DNA of 64,000 nt from Oscillospiraceae bacterium (GTDB lineage: Bacteria > Bacillota > Clostridia > Saccharofermentanales > Saccharofermentanaceae): positions 186,001 to 250,000 of the forward strand of contig CACZGS010000003.1 of assembly GCA_902780785.1 (NCBI GenBank), given 5' to 3'. Every line of letters begins with the position of its first letter. Position 1 is the stretch's first letter. The notes below the pieces were generated by a model. It was not told the origin of the DNA. It saw nothing but the letters and a program-made list of their open reading frames with translations, and made no database searches. This document shows, one piece after another, positions 34,748 through 41,786 of the stretch. Made by a program: the position numbers and the translations under genes.

Positions 34748-35485
34748 TTACACAGGCTTATATTCGGCTCTGTTACCGAATATTGCCGTGCCGATCCTGA
34801 TATGCGTGGAACCCTCTAAAATGGCGCTTCTATAGTCCTGGCTCATGCCCATCGAAAGGACATTCCAGCTGTCCAGGCCCGTATATGACTTTAAGTCTTC
34901 ATATATTACGCGCGTTTTAGCAAAGACTTCCCTGGCCTCGCCTTCATATGTCTCGATAGGAGCCATTGTCATAAGGCCGCAGAGCTTTATAGAGGGCATA
35001 GCCATTATCTTATCTATGGCGGGCTTTAATTCATGAGGCGCAAAGCCGTGCTTGCTCTCCTCGCCCGAAACATTCGCCTGTAACAAAACAGCGGTAGTAA
35101 CATTGTTACTTTCAGATCTCTTGGATATCTCTTCTGCAAGTTCCACTGTATTTACAGAATGTATAAGACTTGTTTTTCCGATAATATATTTAACCTTATT
35201 CTTCTGAAGAGTTCCGATGAGATGCCAGTTTACATCAAGCCCCAGGCTCGAAAAACGCTCGACCTTGGGTACCAGTTCCTGTACACGGTTCTCGCCCAGA
35301 TCGATAAGTCCGCTGCAAGCTGCAGCCTCTGCATACTCCACAGGGAACACCTTCGTGACACCGATCAGGGTCACGCTGCCGGGCTCTCTTCCTGCGAGAG
35401 CTTCTGCTTCTCTTATAGATTCTTTTACGGATAAGATATTATCTGAGATCTTGCTTTTAAGTTCTTCCGTGAAATCAAATTCCAT
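34748..35485 (-). CDS. yggS: PLP-homeostasis protein YggS/PROSC
   Basis: Single-domain alanine-racemase-fold protein that binds pyridoxal 5'-phosphate and keeps the free pool in balance. Seen: LIGVTKVFPVEYAEAA with the PLP lysine, GENRVQELVPKVERF, NWHLIGTLQKNKVKYI, the GLMTMAP strand and SMGMSQDYRSAILEGSTHIR near the C-terminus. At 245 aa it is slightly longer than usual. It starts one base after the stop of the HlyD-like gene, with AAGGT upstream, so coupling is likely. The first catalytic-type strand matches ylmE of Bacillus, which neighbours sepF in the same way. Confidence 0.94.
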   Translation of the reverse strand: MEFDFTEELKSKISDNILSVKESIREAEALAGREPGSVTLIGVTKVFPVEYAEAAACSGLIDLGENRVQELVPKVERFSSLGLDVNWHLIGTLQKNKVKYIIGKTSLIHSVNTVELAEEISKRSESNNVTTAVLLQANVSGEESKHGFAPHELKPAIDKIMAMPSIKLCGLMTMAPIETYEGEAREVFAKTRVIYEDLKSYTGLDSWNVLSMGMSQDYRSAILEGSTHIRIGTAIFGNRAEYKPV

Positions 35486-35486
35486 A

Positions 35487-37637
35487 TTATTCGACCTTGT
35501 CTCCGGGCTTTACAGTCTTAGGATTTGTAATGATAACCGTATTGAGATTCGGAACAGAAGACTTGCCTGCACGTTCGATGATCGCAAATTCTCTGTCGTT
35601 ATCGAGCAGGATTACCCTAATCTCTTCAACGAAGCCCTGTCTGTTAATATAAACGGATGCCATACCTGAATAATCAGATACAACGATCTTCTCGCACATA
35701 AGACCAAGTCCTGTCGCAGTATCTACGAAGGATGCCCTGTAACCTTCCTTATAGAGCCTGTCGAGCTTCTTGAGGTTCGAATAATCGTTAGGTGTAGAGA
35801 ACGCGACGATCATGCCGCCGTCAGCCAGTACTTCCTTATAGACGACCGTACAGCCTCCGACAGACGTGTTCTGCAGTTCTACCTTGTTGCCTGCTTCATC
35901 AGTCTGCGCATTAGGAAGGATCGTAACGTTGAATATTGCTTCTTCACCGAATGTATCAGGGCTGGCGTTAGCTGTAGGAGCTAAGTAAACACAGAAGCAT
36001 GAAACACCCTTAGGAGCATACACTTCGTTAACAAGGCTCGATACAGAGACTCTCATACCGTCTGTCTCCGTGATAACGATCTCGATGTCGACTGTCCTTA
36101 AGTCAAGGAGCGCTTCAACGCTTCTTGAAGTCTCAAATGTAATGAGCATTCCCGACTGGTCATTCTCGCAGCGTACGACCTTGCAGTCATCGATCGCGAT
36201 ACCTTCGGTACGGATATTGATGTCATGAAGCGTGCCTACGGCGAAGTCTGACAACGTCGCATCGTTATTGGACAGATATACTGTCAGATACTGGCTCTCG
36301 TTCTGCGCGATCCTTACAACCGGTGCATCTTCTTCGATCGTGAGGTCAGATGAGATAGCACCGACAGAGTTATTTATCAGTCCCTTAACTTCATTAACGG
36401 GCATCGTGAGGAAGTTCTTGTAATCTAATGACTCCTCCTTGCCGTCAAGTCTGAAGGATACGATACCGGGCCTGTGCGCGGTTACTTTAGTCGCATACTT
36501 TTCGACCTGTGCCTCATAAACAGCTTCATCGCCTCTTAAGACAGCGATCCTTTCATCGTTGAAATCGATCTTACTCATCTCGTCGTCACGCTCGTCAAGG
36601 ATAACGTTGACGGAAGAACTGTAAGAAGCGAGGTTGCTCAAGTTTCCGCCCATCGCGTCGAACCTGACGGAATCGAGGATCGAGGAAAGGTTCTTGTTAT
36701 AGTTTCTGTAGATTACGTCTGCTTCGGCAGAACCGCCCGAGAGGATAAGTTCCTGCTGGACGTCTGATATCTGTGTCTGTACATTTCTGAGGCTCTGTAC
36801 CACGGACTTCATGTCATCGGGAACGACGATAGCGAGTTCCTGACCTTTTGCGACTCTGGAACCTTCCGTGATCTGCGTTACGAGCTCACCGGCGTTAGTA
36901 CTCCTGATAGTATCCTCATCTCTGACGATCAGGGCTCTCGCACCGATAGTATGTTCAACGCTGCCTACCGTAACAAATGAGAAATTAGGCTTCTCTGCGA
37001 TATAGTCATACAGGTGGTGTACAACGAATGCGAGCACGAACAAAGCTGAAGCCACAACTACTGCTCCGAGGATTCCATTCCTTATAGCGCGGCTCTCAGC
37101 ACTCTTCTGGGAAGGGTTCTTACGCTTGAATTCGTTTCTCTCGATCTTCGCCTGTTCCCTGTTTCTTGCTTCTTCCTTGCGCTTCTGCTGCGCTAAGATC
37201 TTCTGCTGTTCTCTGGCCCTTGCCCTCTCCTGTGAGGTCATGGGTCTCTTTGAAGAAGGCTTTACCTGGACATTTGAAGCGGAAGCCGTAGGCTTGCCGT
37301 TGATGTCAACCTTAGGGATTATGCTGTTGCCCGAAGCGGGAGCTGTTACCTGACCATGCCTTACCTGCTGGGGCTTCTGGCCGCGCTGTACACGGATGGT
37401 CTTATCAGCAGGCTTTCCCATCGGACGCTTTGTGCCGTTCCTTAAAGCCTGCTGATTCTTGCCGTAAGGCTTTGCCTGAGGCTTGCCTGACTGTCCTGCA
37501 GGTCTGTTTAAAGTTCTGTTTGCGGCAGAGCCGGACACGGGCTTTCCTGACTTGTTCACAGGGCGCGCCGGATTCCCGCTTGCATTTCTCTTAGCGGGTT
37601 CATTCGGATTGTTGTACCACTGCTTACCGTCTGCCAT
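35487..37637 (-). CDS. HlyD-like membrane-fusion protein with long disordered N-terminus
   Basis: 716 aa. About 180 residues of Lys-, Gln-, Pro- and Asn-rich low-complexity sequence precede a single membrane helix (ILGAVVVASALFVLAFVVHH). The rest is probably outside the cell and begins with a lipoyl-like strand pattern typical of HlyD/adaptor proteins (GELVQITEGSRVAKGQELAI), a helical hairpin and beta-barrel repeats. HlyD-like genes precede yggS-sepF in other Clostridia, so a cell-division or envelope role is plausible. No efflux pump or ABC partner is adjacent. Confidence 0.65.
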   Translation of the reverse strand: MADGKQWYNNPNEPAKRNASGNPARPVNKSGKPVSGSAANRTLNRPAGQSGKPQAKPYGKNQQALRNGTKRPMGKPADKTIRVQRGQKPQQVRHGQVTAPASGNSIIPKVDINGKPTASASNVQVKPSSKRPMTSQERARAREQQKILAQQKRKEEARNREQAKIERNEFKRKNPSQKSAESRAIRNGILGAVVVASALFVLAFVVHHLYDYIAEKPNFSFVTVGSVEHTIGARALIVRDEDTIRSTNAGELVTQITEGSRVAKGQELAIVVPDDMKSVVQSLRNVQTQISDVQQELILSGGSAEADVIYRNYNKNLSSILDSVRFDAMGGNLSNLASYSSSVNVILDERDDEMSKIDFNDERIAVLRGDEAVYEAQVEKYATKVTAHRPGIVSFRLDGKEESLDYKNFLTMPVNEVKGLINNSVGAISSDLTIEEDAPVVRIAQNESQYLTVYLSNNDATLSDFAVGTLHDINIRTEGIAIDDCKVVRCENDQSGMLITFETSRSVEALLDLRTVDIEIVITETDGMRVSVSSLVNEVYAPKGVSCFCVYLAPTANASPDTFGEEAIFNVTILPNAQTDEAGNKVELQNTSVGGCTVVYKEVLADGGMIVAFSTPNDYSNLKKLDRLYKEGYRASFVDTATGLGLMCEKIVVSDYSGMASVYINRQGFVEEIRVILLDNDREFAIIERAGKSSVPNLNTVIITNPKTVKPGDKVE

Positions 37638-37642
37638 ATCCG

Positions 37643-38917
37643 TTAATCCTCAACAACGAGCATGCAGGCAAGTTTAGCCTGTTCCTTTGCAAGGCTTCCC
37701 TGCATATATGCGATGAAGGGCGGCTTCATGGGGCCGTCACATGAGAGTTCTGTCGTTGCACCCTGTACGAAAGCGCCTGCAGCCATGATGACCTGGTCGT
37801 CATAGCCGGGCATGTCCCACGGTACGGGTGTTACGAAAGAGTCAACCGGAGAGCATGACTGGATGGCAGCACAGAACTTGCTCATCTTATCAGGATCTCC
37901 GAATTCGATCGTCTGAACGATATCGCCTCTTACTTCGTCAGCTGCAGGGCTTGTCTTATATCCCTGACCGCCAAGGAGCTCGGCTGCAAAGATCGCACCC
38001 TTAAGGCACTCGCCGACGCACTGGGGAGCCGTGAAAAGGCCTCTTGCGATCATGGCATTGGCACCTAACGTAGGACCTACCTCACTGCCCAGGCCAGGAG
38101 TCGTAAGGTGTCTTGCGGCATTCTCCACAAGATCTGCCCTGCCTGCGATATAACCGCCTGTCTTGGCGATTCCGCCGCCGGGGTTCTTGATAAGAGATCC
38201 TGCGATAACGTCAGCGCCTGCTTCCAGGGGCTCTCTCTTTTCTGTAAATTCGCCGTAGCAGTTATCCACTGCGACGATGATGTCTTCTCTGATTGAATGG
38301 GCAAGTGATGCGATCTTCTCGATGTCATCGGTAAGGAGCGCTCTTCTGCCCGTATATCCTCTGGACTTCTGGATGAATACCATCTTTGTCTCAGGCTTTA
38401 TTGCCGCTCTGATGGCATCCAGATCAGGTGTTCCGTCAGCTTTGAGGTCTACTTCCTCATACTTGATGCCGTAAGACATGAGCGACATGTCATTATTATC
38501 GGAAGAAAGGCCGATCGTTGCCATAAGCGTATCGTAAGGTCTGCCTGTAACAGAGAGCATGATGTCGCCGGGTCTTAAAGCTCCGTAGAGCATGGCTGAG
38601 ATCGCCTGCGAACCTGTGCTTATCTGCCATCTGACATAAGCCTTCTGCGCTTTGAATACCTTCGCGAAAATATTCTCTATCTTCTCCCTGCCCACGTCAT
38701 CGTAGCCGTAGCCTGATGTAAGTCCCATGTGGGTATCGGAGAATTTCTCGGATCTGAAGGCATCAAGCACCTTCAGTTCGTTAAATGTAACGATATCATC
38801 GATACGCGCATAAACGTCAGCAAGCGCCTCTTCAGCCTTGATAGCGGCCTCGATTGCCTTGCCGTTTACACCGTATGCTCTGTAGTTTTCCACTCTGTCC
38901 CTGATTATGCTTTCCAT
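37643..38917 (-). CDS. PLP-dependent lyase (methionine gamma-lyase/Alum_res family)
   Basis: A fold-type I PLP enzyme of the family first annotated as aluminium-resistance protein and often named methionine gamma-lyase family. Seen: SGYGYDDVGREKIENIFAKV, TGSQAISAMLYGALRPGD, VAVDNCYGEF with the PLP-binding Asp, and the lysine in GSLIKNPGGGIAKTGGYIAG. 424 aa, full length. Substrate is uncertain. Unlike its neighbours it has no Shine-Dalgarno sequence: the extended -10 TGCTATAAT (38926-38934) ends only 8 bases before the ATG. It precedes the HlyD-like gene by 5 bases. Confidence 0.85.
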   Translation of the reverse strand: MESIIRDRVENYRAYGVNGKAIEAAIKAEEALADVYARIDDIVTFNELKVLDAFRSEKFSDTHMGLTSGYGYDDVGREKIENIFAKVFKAQKAYVRWQISTGSQAISAMLYGALRPGDIMLSVTGRPYDTLMATIGLSSDNNDMSLMSYGIKYEEVDLKADGTPDLDAIRAAIKPETKMVFIQKSRGYTGRRALLTDDIEKIASLAHSIREDIIVAVDNCYGEFTEKREPLEAGADVIAGSLIKNPGGGIAKTGGYIAGRADLVENAARHLTTPGLGSEVGPTLGANAMIARGLFTAPQCVGECLKGAIFAAELLGGQGYKTSPAADEVRGDIVQTIEFGDPDKMSKFCAAIQSCSPVDSFVTPVPWDMPGYDDQVIMAAGAFVQGATTELSCDGPMKPPFIAYMQGSLAKEQAKLACMLVVED

Positions 38918-38974
38918 AACTTGTAATTATAGCAAAGAAGAGCATTATAACAAAACAAATAACTTGTAATATAG
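38916..38974 (-). repeat. Direct repeat and promoter upstream of the PLP lyase
   Basis: ATAACTTGTAAT occurs twice (38916-38927 and 38959-38970), 43 bases apart, each continuing into an ATAG. On the minus strand each copy ends a TATAAT- or TATATT-like box. A second TATAAT lies between them. Either a duplicated promoter or a pair of regulator sites is possible. Confidence 0.5.
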
Positions 38975-39010
38975 GGGCGTGAATATGTGAAAAAGAGCGA
39001 TTGCCGTAAA

Positions 39011-39976
39011 TTAGCCGAAAATTGCGAGCTTTAACGCGCCCGGCACGCACTCGAACGTGACCTTATGGCCCGAGAAGTCCTCTCCGTCGTAATTTCCGTT
39101 CAGATCCCTGGCACCCGTAGCCGTAACGGTCAGGAACGTAGTCACGAAATTATCGATCTCCTTATAGCCGTCGTGAGTACCGTTCTTGTATTTCGTGATC
39201 AGATAAAGAGATCTGAAGAGGCTTACCGCATCGATCGCACAGCAGTTCATAAGACCATCGTCGATAACGGCCTTCGGCGCCGGACAGAAGCCGTCGCCAT
39301 AGTAGGACGCGTTGCATACAGAGATGAGCGTGTGCTTTGATTTCGGTGAATCGTCAGGCTTGCCGTCTGCTCTTTTCGCGTTGAACTTAAAATCAAAATG
39401 CCTATTTCCGAAGAGACACCCGAGAGCGGACGTTGAATAAGCTGTATTCCTTACAAAGCTTGAATTCGGGTGAGCCAGGACCTTGCCCTTCGCCCTTAAC
39501 TGGACTTCAGTATCAAGGCCGATCGAAGCGACATTGATACACCATGCGGAATTGGCATCGATCTTTTTATCGTTCCTGTCATAGGAAGTGACCTTGATGA
39601 GGTCGATATCCTTTACCTTGAAATTATTCCTGAAGACATCACCGATACAGACCTCACAATTGCTCCTGTGATTCTCGTCCATCACGGATCTCGTGAAATC
39701 ATTGCCTGTACCCAAAGGTATTACAGCTAGAGGCGTAGCAGACTCGGCTAAGGCATTAGCGACTTCATGGATCGTGCCGTCACCGCCGCATGCGATAACG
39801 AGGAGATCCTCTTCGCTTGCAGCCTTTGAAGCAACTTCGCCTGCGTGTCCTGCGAACTCGGTATAGACAACACGGGTATCGCTCTCATTTCCTGCGGAAT
39901 AATCGAAATATGCAGTCTTAAACCTTGCAAGGGCTTTGGATTCAGCTCTGCTGTTAACGATAAATAGCTTCTTCAT
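39011..39976 (-). CDS. dagK: Diacylglycerol/lipid kinase (DagK/YegS family)
   Basis: Phosphorylates diacylglycerol or a related lipid so it can re-enter phospholipid synthesis. The nucleotide loop ACGGDGTIHEVANAL and the IPLGTGNDFTRS box are the family hallmarks; the ACG-GDGT variant is standard. The remainder is the beta-sandwich C-terminal domain. At 321 aa it is of normal length. It starts 12 bases after the acyl-carrier-protein stop with no strong ribosome site. It belongs with marR-acp to a small lipid-related unit. Confidence 0.88.
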   Translation of the reverse strand: MKKLFIVNSRAESKALARFKTAYFDYSAGNESDTRVVYTEFAGHAGEVASKAASEEDLLVIACGGDGTIHEVANALAESATPLAVIPLGTGNDFTRSVMDENHRSNCEVCIGDVFRNNFKVKDIDLIKVTSYDRNDKKIDANSAWCINVASIGLDTEVQLRAKGKVLAHPNSSFVRNTAYSTSALGCLFGNRHFDFKFNAKRADGKPDDSPKSKHTLISVCNASYYGDGFCPAPKAVIDDGLMNCCAIDAVSLFRSLYLITKYKNGTHDGYKEIDNFVTTFLTVTATGARDLNGNYDGEDFSGHKVTFECVPGALKLAIFG

Positions 39977-39988
39977 CTGTAAAGCCGG

Positions 39989-40252
39989 TTATGCCTTCTT
40001 CATGAGCTTCATAACGACATCGATCATGTCATCTACTGTCTTGACCTGATCAAGAAGCTCATCGGGCAAACGGATGTTATATGTCTCCTCGACATCAATA
40101 ACAAATTCATAGAGTTGAAGCGAATCAAAAGGCAGATCAGTATTGAAAGCCAGATCGGAAGTGATCTCTTCGGGAGATATCTCAAGAGTCTCTGCCATGA
40201 TTCTAATTACGTCTTCTTTAACTTTCGCTCTAAGATTATCAGAATCAGCCAT
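39989..40252 (-). CDS. acpP: Acyl carrier protein
   Basis: A small acidic carrier of fatty-acyl groups (87 aa). The phosphopantetheine serine is in PFDSLQLYEF, where DSL matches the consensus. Three helices are evident around VKEDVIRIMAETLEI, FDSLQLYEFVIDVEETYNIR and VDDMIDVVMKLMK. A GGAG site precedes the ATG. It is placed directly after a MarR regulator; no fab genes are in this window, so it may be the main ACP or a specialised one. Confidence 0.92.
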   Translation of the reverse strand: MADSDNLRAKVKEDVIRIMAETLEISPEEITSDLAFNTDLPFDSLQLYEFVIDVEETYNIRLPDELLDQVKTVDDMIDVVMKLMKKA

Positions 40253-40253
40253 A

Positions 40254-40769
40254 TTACTTCATCTCCTTATTGGTGTCTGTGGCAACCTGTCTTGCGGTCG
40301 CTCTTACGTTCTCACTGCTGTCGTAACGCTTGAGCTGCTGCTCAACGTATCTGTCAACTTCATCAACGAGATCCAACAGATGCTTTCTGTCCTTCTCATC
40401 GTAACCTGCAAGGATATGCTTAGCCAATACTCTGTGGAACTTGCTGTTCATTCTGCACGCAAGCTTTCCGTTATGTGTAAGGCTGATCCTTACGATCCTC
40501 TTATCGCGCTTATCACGTTCCCTGTGGACATAACCCTTTTTAACAAGTCTGTCTATGGCTACAGTGAGCGTACCCGTAGTAATACCCAGATCTTCTGCGG
40601 TATTAGTCATCGTACGGGCTTCATAGGGTCCGATCGCGGTAAGGGTATGCATTTCTGCTATAGACAGGTCCTTGAAATAACCTGCCTGAAGAGATTTCTC
40701 TTCGGTCAAAACAACGTTCTCAAAGATCCTGACCAGGGCCTCTGACATGTGTTCTTCTTCGTTAGGCAA
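40254..40769 (-). CDS. MarR-family regulator, possibly FabT-like
   Basis: Winged-helix repressor of the MarR family (171 aa): SIAEMHTLTAIGPYE, then AEDLGITTGTLTVAIDRLVK with the recognition helix, and the wing HRERDKRDKRIVRISLT. MarR regulators next to an acyl carrier protein are the FabT pattern of lactic-acid bacteria, which control fatty-acid synthesis. The start is TTG with GAGGAG about 9 bases upstream; an in-frame ATG at 40748 is possible. The gene ends one base before acpP, so both are co-transcribed. Confidence 0.85.
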   Translation of the reverse strand: MPNEEEHMSEALVRIFENVVLTEEKSLQAGYFKDLSIAEMHTLTAIGPYEARTMTNTAEDLGITTGTLTVAIDRLVKKGYVHRERDKRDKRIVRISLTHNGKLACRMNSKFHRVLAKHILAGYDEKDRKHLLDLVDEVDRYVEQQLKRYDSSENVRATARQVATDTNKEMK

Positions 40770-40785
40770 GTCCGGTATCTCCTCA

Positions 40786-40810
40786 GTAATTGATTTACAA
40801 ATTTATTTTA
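40786..40810 (-). promoter_or_regulatory. Possible operator and -10 box of the MarR gene
   Basis: An imperfect inverted repeat AATTGATTTACAAATT (40786-40801) lies just downstream of a -10-like TAAAAT (40805-40810 on the minus strand). Its AT-rich TTGAT/CAAAT halves resemble FabT-type sites. No good -35 is evident. Confidence 0.35.
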
Positions 40811-40826
40811 TCATAAAAAATTTAAA

Positions 40827-41768
40827 TCATACGCTCTCTTTACGAGCTTTATTATCGCCGTTTATGAGTATGATCGCGAATACAAGTACAAAGAGTGCAA
40901 GGCCTCCTAATATGAGCGTGCCGCCTTCAGGAAGATTGAGCTGGCTGATAAGCTGGTCACCGTATGTTCCCATCAGGTTGAAGAGAATGTGGGCGACAAT
41001 CGTGATCTTCAAAGAACGGTACTTGTATCTCATGAATCCCAGGAAGAAGCCCAGAACTGAAGCATAGATTCCCTGTACGAGATTCATGTGCATGATTCCG
41101 AAAAGAAGGCCTGAGATAAGGATAATGAATACAGGCTTGATGTTGGACTTTTCGAGGAAACCGAAGCAAACGCCTCTGCAGCAGAGTTCCTCAAGGACAG
41201 GTCCGAGCAGGATGCCGTATACGATCGTAATGATCGGGCTATCCATAAGGCCCGACGCCTTCATGAGCTCAACATAGTTGTTCATGGTGTTCGGGAATGC
41301 CCAGAATGCAACGACGAAAGCTGCTGTAATAAAGAACTGTAGGCCTATTACGACACCGATCGTTGCAAGTATCGATTTGAATCCGAATACGTCCTTAAAA
41401 CTGACCTTCGGATTCTTCTTTACGAATCCCTTGTAATACCAGATGCTGAATACGATAAGGCCGACAACCGCATAGAGGAGATAAGCGATAAATGCATACT
41501 TCTCATTGAAGACCTCAAGGAGCTTCGAACTTACTTCCATAGGATCAGTTGAAGATCCGCTCGTGGTAATATCCAAAGCCGCAATGATCAGAAACGGCAC
41601 CTGAGTTATTGACTGGATTGCAAGCAATACAGCGACCGGAACGATCGACAGAAAGATAAAACCTACTCTGACTCTCTTCTTCGGTGCTTCAGCTGCAGGC
41701 TGAGCTTCCTGAACCGGCTGGACAGGCTGTGCCTGCTGTACCTGCTGATCAACATTGTTCTCTGACAT
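40827..41768 (-). CDS. CPBP-family intramembrane metalloprotease
   Basis: Multi-pass membrane protease of the CAAX-protease/Abi family. The catalytic motifs are GPVLEELCCRGVCFG (Glu-Glu and Arg), FGIMHMN (His) and HILFNLMG (His/Asn). A Gln/Pro/Ala-rich soluble N-terminus of about 35 residues precedes about seven helices; total 313 aa. GGGGG lies upstream of the ATG. Targets of these proteases in Clostridia are usually unknown; some act in bacteriocin immunity or protein maturation. No bacteriocin gene is adjacent. Confidence 0.85.
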   Translation of the reverse strand: MSENNVDQQVQQAQPVQPVQEAQPAAEAPKKRVRVGFIFLSIVPVAVLLAIQSITQVPFLIIAALDITTSGSSTDPMEVSSKLLEVFNEKYAFIAYLLYAVVGLIVFSIWYYKGFVKKNPKVSFKDVFGFKSILATIGVVIGLQFFITAAFVVAFWAFPNTMNNYVELMKASGLMDSPIITIVYGILLGPVLEELCCRGVCFGFLEKSNIKPVFIILISGLLFGIMHMNLVQGIYASVLGFFLGFMRYKYRSLKITIVAHILFNLMGTYGDQLISQLNLPEGGTLILGGLALFVLVFAIILINGDNKARKESV

Positions 41769-41786
41769 TTTCTTAACCCCCTTGCT

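Noticed and set aside
34675-34775. A cluster of GTAAC/GTTAC pentamers between yggS and sepF
   Set aside because: Four copies in 100 bases drew attention as possible ECF or two-component sites, but none has a CGTC/CGTA partner at 16-17 bases and their spacing is irregular. They may be chance in AT-rich DNA.
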